A stretch of 64,000 bases of DNA from assembly GCF_016632335.1 (NCBI RefSeq), contig NZ_JAEPBG010000012.1:107693-171692 (forward strand), given 5' to 3'. Position numbers and translations under genes: made by a program. This document shows positions 27,776-36,166 of this stretch, piece after piece; position 1 is the first letter of the stretch, and the number at the start of each line of letters is the position of its first letter. The DNA comes from Noviherbaspirillum pedocola. GTDB lineage: Bacteria; Pseudomonadota; Gammaproteobacteria; Burkholderiales; Burkholderiaceae_D. Under the pieces are notes generated by a model. The model was not told the origin of the DNA. It searched no databases and saw nothing but the letters and a program-made list of their open reading frames with translations.

Positions 27776-28105
27776 GTGAAACCCGGCAAATGGCTTTTGT
27801 TCGGTGCCTTGCTTGCCGCTGCGGCCGGCACTTCAAGCGCCTGGGCGCATGGACACGGACACGGGCACGTCGGCGTGTATTTCGGCGTGCCGCTGGCAAG
27901 CCCGTTCTACTATCCGGCGCCCGTTTATTACTATCCGCAGACGGTGGTAGTGGAGCGGCCGCCAACGGTGTACATCGAACGCAATCCCGCGCCGGCGCCT
28001 TCCGGATACTGGTACTGGTGCCCGGATGCGCAGGCTTACTATCCACAAGTGCCGAGCTGCCCGACGCCGTGGCAGCAAGTCCCGGCCACGCCCGCCAACC
28101 GATGA
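27776..28105 (+). CDS. Small exported protein rich in Tyr/Pro, 109 aa
   Basis: The GTG start at 27776 is supported by a GGAG site 7 nt upstream and directly precedes a good signal peptide (KPGKWLLFGALLAAAAGTSSAWA). The mature part opens with a His/Gly run (HGHGHGHVG) that could bind metal, then a Tyr/Pro-rich stretch and a short Cys-containing tail (WYWCPDAQAYYPQVPSC). Similar small proteins are common in betaproteobacteria and often precede glycine-zipper genes, as here. The stop overlaps the next start by 4 nt. Function unknown. Confidence 0.72.
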   Translation: MKPGKWLLFGALLAAAAGTSSAWAHGHGHGHVGVYFGVPLASPFYYPAPVYYYPQTVVVERPPTVYIERNPAPAPSGYWYWCPDAQAYYPQVPSCPTPWQQVPATPANR

Positions 28106-28650
28106 CAAGCGCCATGACTATCCTGACCAGACTCGTGCCCGGCCTCGCCCTGCTGACGCTGGCCGCGTGCACTACAATGCCCAGCGGTCCGAATGTGATG
28201 GTGCTGCCCGGCACCGGCAAGAGCTTCGACCAATTCCGCAATGACGATTACCAGTGCCGCGGCTATGCGCAGTCACAACTCGGCGGCGCCACGCCGACCA
28301 CGGCGATGCAGGAAAGCGGCGTGACCAGCGCCGCCGTGGGCACGCTGCTCGGCGCAGCGGTCGGCGCTGCGGCCAATGGCGGCCACGGCGCGGCGGTCGG
28401 CGCGGGCACCGGGCTTGCCGTCGGCGGCCTGGCCGGCACGGGCGCAGGCCAGGCTTCCGGCTATGGCGTGCAGCGGCGTTATGACTATGCCTATCTGCAA
28501 TGCATGTATGCGCAAGGGCATCGTATTCCGTCGCCGGGAGGCTACATGATCGAATCCTATACAACGCCGTCTTACACGGCGCCATCGTCTTCGAAAAGCA
28601 TGCCGCCGCCACCGCCTCCGGGCGCACCACCGGCGCCGCCGCCACGCTGA
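28102..28650 (+). CDS. Glycine-zipper lipoprotein, 182 aa
   Basis: The signal LVPGLALLTLAACTTMPSG ends in the lipobox LAAC. The centre is a Gly/Ala zipper (AAVGTLLGAAVGAAANGGHG, VGAGTGLAVGGLAGTGAG), as in the YMGG/glycine-zipper envelope proteins. A conserved YDYAYLQCMYAQGHRIP segment follows, and the tail is polyproline (PPPPPPGAPPAPPPR). It is translationally coupled to the small secreted protein upstream. An in-frame ATG at 28114 is an alternative start. The last 79 bp overlap the convergent DUF72 gene, and the proline tail is encoded exactly there. Likely outer-membrane or periplasmic lipoprotein. Confidence 0.78.
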   Translation: MTSAMTILTRLVPGLALLTLAACTTMPSGPNVMVLPGTGKSFDQFRNDDYQCRGYAQSQLGGATPTTAMQESGVTSAAVGTLLGAAVGAAANGGHGAAVGAGTGLAVGGLAGTGAGQASGYGVQRRYDYAYLQCMYAQGHRIPSPGGYMIESYTTPSYTAPSSSKSMPPPPPPGAPPAPPPR

Positions 28651-29420
28651 TCGACGTCGCTTTCGCGCTGCACCCGCTCCAGCGTCGCCAGCGCGTTCGG
28701 CAGCGCCGCGCCGCTGGCGGTATTGTCAAAAATGCACCAGACCCGTCTGCCGCGTTGCTGGTGATGCAGCAAACGCGGCGCCAGCTTTTGCAGGTAATCG
28801 TCGGCATAGTTCGAGTGGTAAATCTCCGGTGAACCGTGCAGGCGGATGTACAGCAAATCGCGGTAAATGACAGGCGCCATCTCGCTGACTACTGGCGGAT
28901 CGGCAATCACCCGCGCCACCCGTTCTTCGCCCAGTAGAGCGGCCGCCTCCTCCCCAAACCAGCTGCGGTGCCTTGCTTCGCAGGCCAGGCCGATACCTTC
29001 CGGCAAGCCTACGCGCAGGCGGCCGAACAAATTGGCAGCGGCGTCGGGGTCAAACACGAGGCTCGGCGGCATTTGTACCAGCACACAACCCAGCCGGTCG
29101 CCCAGATGCAGCACCTCGTTGAGGAAGCTTTCCAGCGGCGCTTCGATGTCTTTCAAGCGCCGGAAATGCGTAATCTCCCGTGGCAACTTGACCGAAAAAC
29201 GGAAATCGGCAGGAACGCTGTCGCGCCAGCGCGCATAGGTCGCGGGCAGATGCGGCCGATAAAACGAAGAGTTGATTTCCACTGCCGGCAACACTGCGGC
29301 GTAACGTTGCAGATGCGTGCCGGCGCCGGGAAAGCGTGGCTGCAGGGTCGTTGGCAGGCTCCAGCCCGCCATGCCGATGCGTATCGGCTCCAGATTGGCT
29401 GCGCTGGAATGGTCCATCAT
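28572..29420 (-). CDS. DUF72 (YecE-like) protein
   Basis: A 282-residue TIM-barrel-like protein of the DUF72/YecE family. Motifs are IRIGMAGWSLP at the start, YAAVLPAVEINSSFYRPH, FRFSVKLPREITH, LGCVLVQMPPSL and RRVWCIFDNTASGAA. The C-terminus ends in a glycine-rich tail (RGGGAGGAPGGGGGG) encoded in the overlap with the convergent lipoprotein gene. The start at 29420 (MMDHSS) is preferred over a TTG at 29450. Function is not established for the family; a nuclease or sugar-phosphate-like barrel role has been guessed elsewhere. Confidence 0.85.
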   Translation of the reverse strand: MMDHSSAANLEPIRIGMAGWSLPTTLQPRFPGAGTHLQRYAAVLPAVEINSSFYRPHLPATYARWRDSVPADFRFSVKLPREITHFRRLKDIEAPLESFLNEVLHLGDRLGCVLVQMPPSLVFDPDAAANLFGRLRVGLPEGIGLACEARHRSWFGEEAAALLGEERVARVIADPPVVSEMAPVIYRDLLYIRLHGSPEIYHSNYADDYLQKLAPRLLHHQQRGRRVWCIFDNTASGAALPNALATLERVQRESDVDQRGGGAGGAPGGGGGGMLFEDDGAV

Positions 29421-29766
29421 GGATGTAGATGAGAAATGTCGATAGCACAATCATGCCCGCAGCCCTCGCCCCTCTCCCTTGTCCCGAAACAAGCGTGTAA
29501 CGAACTCCTGTTTTCCTACACGGGTTTCAGATTTCGTCCGATTTCGCGTCGTTCGGTGCAACTGCTATTTTCCATCGTAATGGGAAATTCTTGTCGGTAA
29601 GTTGGTTCGCCTTGCGTGTGAACTGCTATTCGCAGTCTGGCGCAGGTGCTATGGCACAAGCTCGCTTTTTTTGAGGCGGCATAGCAGAAATGACGGCAAC
29701 ATCGTTAGCACACGGCAAAAGAATTTCCTTGTTGAAACTATATGACCGGTTACGGCAAGGACCACC
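29421..29766. other. Intergenic region upstream of receiver gene
   Basis: This 346-nt stretch has lower GC than its surroundings and no supported gene. It contains a 10-bp direct repeat AACTGCTATT at 29560-29569 and 29621-29630 and one TTTTCCTA motif at 29511-29518. That motif recurs twice just downstream of the receiver gene (30288, 30311). It is probably the regulatory region for the receiver gene. Confidence 0.4.
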
Positions 29767-30246
29767 GTGCAATCATCCATTTCGAATGCTTACTCTGTCA
29801 CTGTCGATGTTCCATCATCGGCAGAGGCAATCCATTCCGAACCGGTTGCGCGGCACGGTGGCTTTATCGAGCACCGCGCGTTTCGCATTCTCCTGATCGA
29901 TGACAATCGCGATGCCATTGATTCCATGGGCGCCCTGCTCGAGTTGATGGATTACGACATCCGTACCGCAGAAGATGCCGAGTCCGGCCTGGCAATCGCC
30001 GCAAGCTTCCAGCCGCATCTAGTTCTGTCGGACATCGGTTTGCCCGGCATGGATGGTTATGCGCTTGCGCCGCACCTGCGCGAAGCCGCGGGCGAGCGCA
30101 AGCTGATTCTGGCAGCCGTTACCAGCTACGGGCGTGCACGCGACAAGGCGCGCGCGCGGGAAGCTGGCTTCGACTATCACTTGGTCAAACCAGTAGATGC
30201 GGATGCGCTGCTGGAGTTTGTCGCGCGGCAGTTCCGGGAATACTGA
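29767..30246 (+). CDS. Stand-alone response-regulator receiver protein
   Basis: A 159-residue protein with a GTG start preceded by AAGGA at good spacing. After a ~38-residue N-terminal extension it has a single receiver domain: the acidic cluster LLIDDNRDA, phospho-acceptor Asp in LVLSDIGLPGMDG, Thr in AAVTSYG and Lys in YHLVKPVDAD. No output domain follows. Such single-domain regulators act through protein contacts, often in phosphorelays or hybrid kinase pathways. The long extension before the domain is unusual. No kinase is adjacent; the nearest small gene encodes a 66-residue protein of unknown role. Confidence 0.85.
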   Translation: MQSSISNAYSVTVDVPSSAEAIHSEPVARHGGFIEHRAFRILLIDDNRDAIDSMGALLELMDYDIRTAEDAESGLAIAASFQPHLVLSDIGLPGMDGYALAPHLREAAGERKLILAAVTSYGRARDKARAREAGFDYHLVKPVDADALLEFVARQFREY

Positions 30247-30388
30247 TCCGGCTGGCACACGCTTTCATCTCGGCATCAGATTTCCACTTTTCCTACAAAA
30301 ACAACTCCGCTTTTCCTATATCCCTACCGCCTTTCGCGCTTTACGATGAGCAACAGATAACAATTTGTCATCGTCTTGGGAGGCGTAC

Positions 30389-30589
30389 ATGAAATCGTAT
30401 TTCTTGAGCGGAATGGGGATGATCTATACCGGCAAGGCACAACAGTTGCTGGCCTGTGCCATCGGCAGCCGCAAGCAGCGGGATCTGGGCGTGGAGCGGG
30501 AAATTCGCGGCAAGGCGCGCATTGCGCTCGGCGACGCTGACCGCCTGCTGTGCAGCTTCCGCCGTCCGACGCGCCTGCGGGCCGAATAA
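30389..30589 (+). CDS. Small basic protein, 66 aa
   Basis: The ATG at 30389 has a strong GGGAGG ribosome site 5 nt upstream, which is the main evidence. The product is basic (many Arg/Lys) with a hydrophobic first quarter (YFLSGMGMIYTG) and no recognised domain. It lies 142 nt after the receiver gene, in a region with two copies of TTTTCCTA that may be promoter elements. It could be a small regulator or stress protein. Moderate confidence that it is translated. Confidence 0.5.
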   Translation: MKSYFLSGMGMIYTGKAQQLLACAIGSRKQRDLGVEREIRGKARIALGDADRLLCSFRRPTRLRAE

Positions 30590-30613
30590 GGACGAAGCGG
30601 CGACGGGGAAAAG

Positions 30614-30647
30614 AAAAAGCCGGCTGCAAACATGTTGCAACCGGCTT
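30614..30647 (-). terminator. Intrinsic terminator of tRNA-Val
   Basis: Read on the minus strand, an AAGCCGG/CCGGCTT stem extended by TTGCA pairing lies 7 nt after the tRNA CCA end and runs into a T-rich tract. It could also stop transcripts from the small plus-strand gene. Confidence 0.75.
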
Positions 30648-30654
30648 CGAATTC

Positions 30655-30729
30655 TGGTGGGAAGTGCTGGTTTCGAACCAGCGACCTATCGCGTGTGAGG
30701 CGATCGCTCTACCCCTGAGCTAACCTCCC
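30655..30729 (-). tRNA. tRNA-Val (anticodon CAC)
   Basis: On the minus strand the sequence folds as a full cloverleaf. It has a 7-bp acceptor stem (GGGAGGT with ACTTCCC, one G-T pair), a D arm GCTC/GAGC, an anticodon stem ATCGC/GCGAT with loop CTCACAC giving anticodon CAC, a T arm GCTGG-TTCGAAA-CCAGC and an encoded CCA. The anticodon reads the GUG valine codon. A promoter and a terminator frame it closely. Confidence 0.95.
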
Positions 30730-30742
30730 CAGGCAGGCGCGA

Positions 30743-30772
30743 ACTATATCACAGCATTCGCACCGAAATCAA
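30743..30772 (-). promoter_or_regulatory. Promoter of tRNA-Val
   Basis: On the minus strand TTGATT (30772-30767) and TATAGT (30748-30743) are 18 nt apart, followed by a GC-rich discriminator and the tRNA 5' end 14 nt later. The -35 box overlaps the dnaQ stop codon. Confidence 0.65.
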
Positions 30773-31488
30773 TTTGCAATCTGCGCGGCAACTTGGCGCC
30801 AGATGGAGCTGCCTTTGACCTCTTTATCGAGGCCATCCATCAGTTTTTCGTGCGCGTCGATTTCATCAGGCTGCGCGGCGAGCACCACAATATCGGCCAG
30901 TGCCACGGAGCCCAGGCCGGCATCGCTGCTTGTCGTCGACGCCTCGACCTCAAGGTCGATCGTCAGGCTGTTCTGACCGCGGGTCATCGCCAGATAGACT
31001 TCGGCCAGCAGTTCCGCATCCAGTAGCGCGCCGTGCAGCACCCGGTGCGAATTCGAGATGCCGTAGCGGTCGCACAGCGCGTCCAGCGAATTGCGCTTGC
31101 CCGGATACATGGATTTCGCCTGTACCAGGGTATCAAGCACGCCGGAGACATGCTTTTCAAAGCGCGGCAAGCCGAGCCGTTCGAATTCGGCATCCAGGAA
31201 GCCGATATCAAACGGCGCGTTGTGGATGATGATTTCGGCGCCGGTGAGGTAATCCAGCAATTCGCTGCTGATCTCGGCGAACTTCGGCTTGTCGGACAGG
31301 AATTCGGTGGTCAATCCGTGCACTGCCAGCGCGCCTTCTTCCGAATCGCGTTCCGGGTTGATGTAGAAATGCAGGTTTCTGCCGGTCAGCCGGCGGTTGA
31401 CGAGTTCCACGCAGCCGATTTCGATGATGCGATCGCCCGAGCGGGCATTCAGGCCGGTGGTTTCGGTGTCGAGTACGATTTGACGCAT
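30769..31488 (-). CDS. dnaQ: DNA polymerase III epsilon subunit (3'-5' proofreading exonuclease)
   Basis: A 239-residue DnaQ. The DEDDh exonuclease motifs are clear: ExoI VLDTETTGL (Asp and Glu), ExoII IIHNAPFDIGFLDAEF (Asp), and ExoIII HGALLDAELLAEVY (His and Asp). The C-terminal ~50 residues form the tail that tethers epsilon to the polymerase alpha subunit. It edits mismatches during replication. It is third in a minus-strand run methyltransferase-rnhA-dnaQ, an arrangement conserved in betaproteobacteria and other proteobacteria, 37 nt after rnhA. Confidence 0.95.
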   Translation of the reverse strand: MRQIVLDTETTGLNARSGDRIIEIGCVELVNRRLTGRNLHFYINPERDSEEGALAVHGLTTEFLSDKPKFAEISSELLDYLTGAEIIIHNAPFDIGFLDAEFERLGLPRFEKHVSGVLDTLVQAKSMYPGKRNSLDALCDRYGISNSHRVLHGALLDAELLAEVYLAMTRGQNSLTIDLEVEASTTSSDAGLGSVALADIVVLAAQPDEIDAHEKLMDGLDKEVKGSSIWRQVAAQIAN

Positions 31489-31525
31489 AGTGATTCTGGA
31501 AAACGGTTGATGAGCGGCGTGCTGC

Positions 31526-31969
31526 TTACTTCACCGAGGCGCAGCCACGGTTCGCGAGCTGGTCGGCGCGCTCATTGCCGACATGGCCGGCGTGGCCGCG
31601 CACCCAGCGCCACTCGACCTTGTGGCGGGCCTGCGCGGCATCGAGCGCCTGCCACAGGTCGGCATTCTTGACTGGCTCCTTGGCCGCGGTTTTCCAGCCG
31701 CGCGCCTTCCAGCCGTGTATCCATTCGCTGATGCCTTTCTGCACATACTGGCTGTCGGTGTGCAGCACGACTTCGCACGGCCGGGTCAGCGCGGCCAGCG
31801 CTTCGATGACCGCCATCAGCTCCATCCGGTTGTTGGTGGTGTTGCGCTCGCCGCCGAAGATTTCCTTCTCATGCTCGCCGGCCTTGAGCCAGGCGCCCCA
31901 GCCGCCCGGGCCGGGATTGCCCTTGCAGGCGCCGTCGGTAAAGATTTCTACCTTATCTACCTTATCCAT
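31526..31969 (-). CDS. rnhA: Ribonuclease HI
   Basis: A 147-residue RNase HI that cuts the RNA strand of RNA-DNA hybrids in the cytoplasm. The DEDD metal-binding residues sit in [17 protein letters not shown] (Asp), [13 protein letters not shown] (Glu), [13 protein letters not shown] (Asp) and [11 protein letters not shown] (Asp), with the catalytic His in [10 protein letters not shown]. The start overlaps the upstream methyltransferase gene by 8 bp, so translation is coupled. dnaQ follows. Confidence 0.95.
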   Translation of the reverse strand: MDKVDKVEIFTDGACKGNPGPGGWGAWLKAGEHEKEIFGGERNTTNNRMELMAVIEALAALTRPCEVVLHTDSQYVQKGISEWIHGWKARGWKTAAKEPVKNADLWQALDAAQARHKVEWRWVRGHAGHVGNERADQLANRGCASVK

Positions 31970-32735
31970 GGGATTTGTGATTGGTTTGCTTGTTCGTGAC
32001 CGGAACGCCCTGCCGGGCGGTGGCCTTTTTGCGGTTCCAGGCCGGCCCGATCAGCCGCATGCCCTTCACCCTCTTGATGGCCTGCACTATATAGATTCCG
32101 CCCAGATATGGCCACCAGCGCCGTCCCATCCGCTCCATGAATTCGAAGCGCTGCAGCCAGCGCTCGGTGTCGCAGGGCGGCGCATACGCGCCGAAATGCC
32201 CCGGATGCACTTCCATGTTCAACAGCTTCAGCCAATCCTTCAACCGTGGCACGCTGATGAACTCGCCGCTCTGCGGCAAGAAAGCCTTTCTGCGCAGCCG
32301 CGCCGCTGCCTGGCGCGCACCCCACATGCTGGCCGGATTGAAACCGCAGATGATGACCTGCCCTTCCGGTATCAGCACCCGTTCGACCTCGCGCAGCACC
32401 TGGTGCGGCTCGTGTGCGAATTCGAGCACGTGCGGCAGCAGCACCAGATCCAGGCTTTGCGTGGCGAAAGGCAGTTCGCCGTAATCGCCGACCACGACTG
32501 CCTGCAGCTTGCGGTCCTGCGGCACGCGGGTGTCGACGATCCAGCGGTGCGGCATGCGCGAGGCGGCCAGACCGTCGATTTCCGGCAGGCCGATCTGCAC
32601 TGCGTTGAAACCGAAGATGTCGGCCGTCAGCAGCGACAGCCGCGCCTCTTCCCATTGGCGCACATAGGCGCCGGCCGGCGTCTGCAACCAGGAGCGCAGG
32701 GCTATAATCGGTTTTTCAGTTGACGAATGTTTCAT
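31962..32735 (-). CDS. Class I SAM-dependent methyltransferase
   Basis: A 257-residue methyltransferase of the type usually found between gloB and rnhA. The SAM fold is recognisable, although the first glycine motif is degenerate ([15 protein letters not shown]). Later motifs are [41 protein letters not shown] and [16 protein letters not shown]. The C-terminus is basic. The substrate is unknown. The gene is divergent from gloB, with only 5 nt between the two start codons. It overlaps rnhA at its 3' end. Confidence 0.82.
   Translation of the reverse strand: MKHSSTEKPIIALRSWLQTPAGAYVRQWEEARLSLLTADIFGFNAVQIGLPEIDGLAASRMPHRWIVDTRVPQDRKLQAVVVGDYGELPFATQSLDLVLLPHVLEFAHEPHQVLREVERVLIPEGQVIICGFNPASMWGARQAAARLRRKAFLPQSGEFISVPRLKDWLKLLNMEVHPGHFGAYAPPCDTERWLQRFEFMERMGRRWWPYLGGIYIVQAIKRVKGMRLIGPAWNRKKATARQGVPVTNKQTNHKSHG
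32703..32708 (+). promoter_or_regulatory. Probable -10 box for gloB inside the divergent methyltransferase gene
   Basis: A perfect TATAAT on the plus strand lies 32 nt before the gloB ATG, within the first codons of the divergent gene. A matching -35 is weak (CTGCAA, short spacing). Any gloB promoter must lie in this coding sequence because only 5 nt separate the start codons. Confidence 0.5.
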
Positions 32736-32740
32736 AACCC

Positions 32741-33529
32741 ATGTCGCTATCGCATTCTCCGGGCGTGCTCGCCATTCCGGCCTTTGCCGACAACTATCTC
32801 TGGCTGATTCATGATGAAACCCACGCCGCCGTAGTCGATCCGGGCGATGCCGCTCCGGTGATCGAAACTCTGAAAAACCGCGGGCTGAAACTCGTTGCCA
32901 TTCTACTCACCCATCATCATGCCGACCACGTCGGCGGTGTTCCGGACTTGCTCGCACAGTATCAGGTTCCGGTGTTCGGCCCGAAAAACAGCCGCATCGC
33001 CGGCATCACACAGCCGGTATCCGAAGGCGACACCGTGGAACTGCCCGAACTCGGCGTGAAGTTGTCGGTGCTGGAAGTGCCCGGACATACGCTGGACCAC
33101 ATTGCCTATCATGAACCGGATCGTCGCTGGCTGTTTTGCGGCGACACCCTGTTCGCTGGCGGTTGCGGCCGATTGTTCGAAGGCAGCCCGGCGCAGATGA
33201 CCACATCGCTGGGCAAACTCGCGGCGCTGCCAGACGACACCGCCGTGTATTGTGCGCATGAATACACGATGTCAAATCTGAAATTCGCCCACGAAGTCGA
33301 GCCGGAAAACGTGAAACTTTCGGCAAGAATTGCCGAAGAGCAGCGAAAACGCGATCAAAATCTGCCAACACTGCCGAGTTTTATCGGATTGGAAAAGTTG
33401 ACCAATCCTTTTTTGCGTTACACTGAGCCCCGCATTTTGGACCGGCTGACAAGTGTTGGTCGTTTGCCGGTCAGGGAATCAATTCCAGCGTTCGCGGCAC
33501 TGCGAGAATGGAAAAATTCCTACCGCTAA
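32741..33529 (+). CDS. gloB: Hydroxyacylglutathione hydrolase (glyoxalase II)
   Basis: A 262-residue metallo-beta-lactamase-fold enzyme that hydrolyses S-lactoylglutathione to lactate and glutathione, the second step of methylglyoxal detoxification. The dinuclear metal motif [10 protein letters not shown] is at residues 57-66. Further ligands are in [11 protein letters not shown] and [17 protein letters not shown], and the C-terminal glutathione-binding domain ([13 protein letters not shown], then [12 protein letters not shown]) is intact. It is followed by a very stable hairpin and then mltD, a common gene neighbour. Confidence 0.95.
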   Translation: MSLSHSPGVLAIPAFADNYLWLIHDETHAAVVDPGDAAPVIETLKNRGLKLVAILLTHHHADHVGGVPDLLAQYQVPVFGPKNSRIAGITQPVSEGDTVELPELGVKLSVLEVPGHTLDHIAYHEPDRRWLFCGDTLFAGGCGRLFEGSPAQMTTSLGKLAALPDDTAVYCAHEYTMSNLKFAHEVEPENVKLSARIAEEQRKRDQNLPTLPSFIGLEKLTNPFLRYTEPRILDRLTSVGRLPVRESIPAFAALREWKNSYR

Positions 33530-33557
33530 AGAAGTTCAGGCGCCGAACCGTTATTCC

Positions 33558-33602
33558 ATAAAGCAACTACGTCCCGACCTTGCCGGGACGTAGTTGCTTT
33601 AT
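33558..33602. terminator. Perfect 19-bp hairpin after gloB
   Basis: A perfect 19-bp inverted repeat (33558-33576 with 33584-33602) with a 7-nt loop lies 29 nt after the gloB stop. It lacks a T run after the stem, although the 3' arm itself is T-rich (TTGCTTTAT). It could end or stabilise the gloB transcript. Confidence 0.6.
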
Positions 33603-33717
33603 GTGTGCGCATGCATGCATGGCTGCGTGCGCGCTTCGATGGCATGCCGCCATCGCGGTTCAGGCATCGTCCGCGGTTACGGCCATTCGGGCCGATTAAA
33701 AATAAGACAGTGATCCC

Positions 33718-35202
33718 ATGCATCGAAAACCGATCAAGACCTTAGTCTGCGCAGCGCTTCTGTCGCTGGGCACCTCGCTCACGGCATACGCCAACGATAT
33801 TTCCATCTTTTCCTATCTCGCCAGCCAGCCCCTGGACCCGAACGACCCGCTGATGCAGGTCATGTCCATGGAAGAAGTGGATGTCTGGTCCCGCATCCGC
33901 AAGGGCTTTGCGATTCCCGATCTCGACAATCCGCTGGTGCAGGTGCAAACCACCTGGTACAGCTCGCGCCCGGACTATATCGACCGGGTCACCAACCGCG
34001 CGTCGCGCTATCTGTTCCATGTGGTGCAGGAACTGGAAAAGCGCAACATGCCGACCGAACTGGCGCTGCTGCCCTTCATCGAGTCGGCCTTCAACCCGGA
34101 AGCGCTGTCGACGGCCAAGGCTGCCGGCATGTGGCAATTCATTCCGTCCACCGGCCGCGACTTCAACCTGAAACAGAACATGTTCCAGGACGAGCGCCGC
34201 GATGTGCTGGCTTCCACCGACGCCGCGTTGAATTACCTGGAAAAGCTGTATGCGATGTTCGGCGACTGGCAGCTGGCGCTGGCCGCCTACAACTGGGGCG
34301 AAGGCTCGGTGCAGCGGGCGATTGCCAAGGCCACCGCGGCCGGGCAGCCGACTGACTTCAATACGCTGTCGGCCTACATGCCGAATGAAACCCGCAACTA
34401 TGTGCCGAAGCTGCAGGCGGTGAAGAACATCATTGCCACGCCGGCGCAATACGGTATCGCGCTGCCGCACATCGACAACCAGCCCTATTTCGTCACCATC
34501 CGCAAGACCAAGGACATCGATGTGCAGGTCGCGGCCAAGCTGGCGGAACTGCCGATGGAGGAATTCAAGGCGCTGAATCCGCAGTTCAACCGGCCGGTGA
34601 TCGTCGGCAGTCCGGATACGCAAATCCTGCTGCCGAAGAGCAATGCGGAGAAGTTCAAGTCCAATCTCGCGAAATGGAAGCAGGCGCTGTCTTCCTGGAC
34701 CGCGCACACCGTGACCTCGGCGCGCGAACGCATCGAAGTCATCGCCGCGCGTTTCCGCACCACGCCGGAAGTCATCCGCGAGGTCAACCATATTCCGCCG
34801 CGCATGGTGCTGAAAGCCGGCTCGACCATCCTGGTGCCCAAGACCGAGGACGAGGAAAAGGACATCGCGCCGGAAGTGGCCGACCGCGCCAAGCTGGCGA
34901 TGGAGCCGGATCTGCCGCCCACGCGCAAGATCAGCGTGAAGGTTGGTCGCCATGACAGCATCGCTTCGATTGCCGCGCGCAATGGCGTCACCGTGGCCCA
35001 GGTCAAGTCCTGGAACAATCTGTCGCGCGACGCCGTGTCGCGTGGCCAGACGCTGACGTTGCATGTGCCGAACGGGATGCGCCTGGTGCATGCGGCGCCG
35101 GGCCGCAGCATCCATTCGGTCCGCGCAGCGCACGTGGTGGCGGTCAAGGCTACGTCTCATCCGGTGGTCAGGGCGTCGGCATCGCGTCATCGGATCCGCT
35201 GA
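33718..35202 (+). CDS. mltD: Membrane-bound lytic murein transglycosylase D
   Basis: A 494-residue exported enzyme that cleaves peptidoglycan glycan strands with formation of 1,6-anhydromuramic acid. A signal peptide (TLVCAALLSLGTSLTAYA) is followed by a lytic transglycosylase domain with catalytic Glu122 in LPFIESAFNP and the motifs AAGMWQFIPSTGR and AYNWGEGSVQRAI. Two LysM peptidoglycan-binding regions follow, about residues 330-378 and 405-452. No lipobox cysteine is seen in the signal, so lipid anchoring is uncertain. It lies downstream of gloB and ends at a strong terminator. Confidence 0.93.
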   Translation: MHRKPIKTLVCAALLSLGTSLTAYANDISIFSYLASQPLDPNDPLMQVMSMEEVDVWSRIRKGFAIPDLDNPLVQVQTTWYSSRPDYIDRVTNRASRYLFHVVQELEKRNMPTELALLPFIESAFNPEALSTAKAAGMWQFIPSTGRDFNLKQNMFQDERRDVLASTDAALNYLEKLYAMFGDWQLALAAYNWGEGSVQRAIAKATAAGQPTDFNTLSAYMPNETRNYVPKLQAVKNIIATPAQYGIALPHIDNQPYFVTIRKTKDIDVQVAAKLAELPMEEFKALNPQFNRPVIVGSPDTQILLPKSNAEKFKSNLAKWKQALSSWTAHTVTSARERIEVIAARFRTTPEVIREVNHIPPRMVLKAGSTILVPKTEDEEKDIAPEVADRAKLAMEPDLPPTRKISVKVGRHDSIASIAARNGVTVAQVKSWNNLSRDAVSRGQTLTLHVPNGMRLVHAAPGRSIHSVRAAHVVAVKATSHPVVRASASRHRIR

Positions 35203-35223
35203 CAGCTTCGCCTTGCTCGTTCC

Positions 35224-35253
35224 AAAGCGGCGGCCGATACCCGCCGCTTTTTT
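35224..35253 (+). terminator. Intrinsic terminator of mltD
   Basis: A 10-bp stem (AAAGCGGCGG with CCGCCGCTTT) with a 7-nt loop, followed by a T run, 22 nt after the mltD stop. Confidence 0.88.
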
Positions 35254-35322
35254 CATTCCGCGACTGCTTTCCTGTCCGCTTGCGCTGGGACTCGGTAACA
35301 TTGTGCGCAGAGGAGGACATTC

Positions 35323-36081
35323 ATGCCCATCAGCTATCTGCGCGCCCTGGCCGACCGCGAGCGCAGCGACCGCAGCAATCGCCATCTCGCCGGCTTTCTC
35401 GCTTTCATCGCCGGCGCCGTCAATGCCGGCGGTTTCCTGGCAGTGCGCCAATACACCTCGCACATGAGCGGCATCGTCTCTTCGATGGCCGACAATGCCG
35501 CACTCGGCGATTTCAAACTGATCCTCGAAGGCGCGGGCGCGCTGCTGTCCTTTCTCCTCGGCGCGGCCTGTTCGGCAATGCTGATCAATTGGGCACGCAG
35601 GCAGCAGCTGCGCAGCGAATATGCGTTTCCGCTGCTGCTGGAGGCGCTGCTGCTGGTCTGCTTCGGCCTGCTCGGCCAGCATCTCGGCCAGCATGAATGG
35701 CTGTTCGTTCCGCTCACCGTATCTTTGCTGTGCTTCATGATGGGCTTGCAGAACGCGATGATCACCAAGCTCTCGCGCGCCGAGATACGCACCACACACC
35801 TGACCGGCATGGTCACCGACATCGGCATCGAACTCGGCAAGCTGTTCTACTGGAACGCGAGCCGGCACGACGCTACGCCACCGGTACTGGCGAACCGGCC
35901 GAAGCTGCGGATTCTGTCGCTGCTGGTGACACTGTTCTTCACCGGCGGCGTGGTCGGTGCGCTCGGCTTCAAGCACATCGGCTTCATCTCGGCGCTGCCG
36001 CTGGCGGCCTTGCTGGCGCTGCTGGCAACCGTGCCGGTGGCTGACGACATCCGGCACCGGGTGCGTCGCAGCGCGCATTGA
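35323..36081 (+). CDS. YoaK/DUF1275 family membrane protein
   Basis: A 252-residue inner-membrane protein with about six hydrophobic helices. The family-typical first segment is FLAFIAGAVNAGGFLAVRQ followed by YTSHMSGIVSSMAD, and later CFMMGLQNAMITKLS and TTHLTGMVTDIGIELG. The DUF1275/YoaK family has no firmly established transport substrate. An AGAGGAGG ribosome site precedes the ATG. It is followed 85 nt later by the Old Yellow Enzyme gene on the same strand. Confidence 0.85.
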   Translation: MPISYLRALADRERSDRSNRHLAGFLAFIAGAVNAGGFLAVRQYTSHMSGIVSSMADNAALGDFKLILEGAGALLSFLLGAACSAMLINWARRQQLRSEYAFPLLLEALLLVCFGLLGQHLGQHEWLFVPLTVSLLCFMMGLQNAMITKLSRAEIRTTHLTGMVTDIGIELGKLFYWNASRHDATPPVLANRPKLRILSLLVTLFFTGGVVGALGFKHIGFISALPLAALLALLATVPVADDIRHRVRRSAH

Positions 36082-36166
36082 GCACTCCCAAGGCTCTGGG
36101 CCGCCGCGCAGGCAGGTCAAGGCGCGCGCTGCGACAATGGCCCTTCGTTTTGCAAGGAGCCCTCCG

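Noticed and set aside
29767..30246. Cognate regulator for the kinase at 61.6 kb
   Set aside because: It is a receiver-only protein far away, and HisKA_3 kinases pair with NarL-type regulators that have a DNA-binding domain.
33742..36120. A 792-codon minus-strand frame over mltD and the YoaK-like gene
   Set aside because: Antisense shadow of two well-supported genes; no recognisable protein features.
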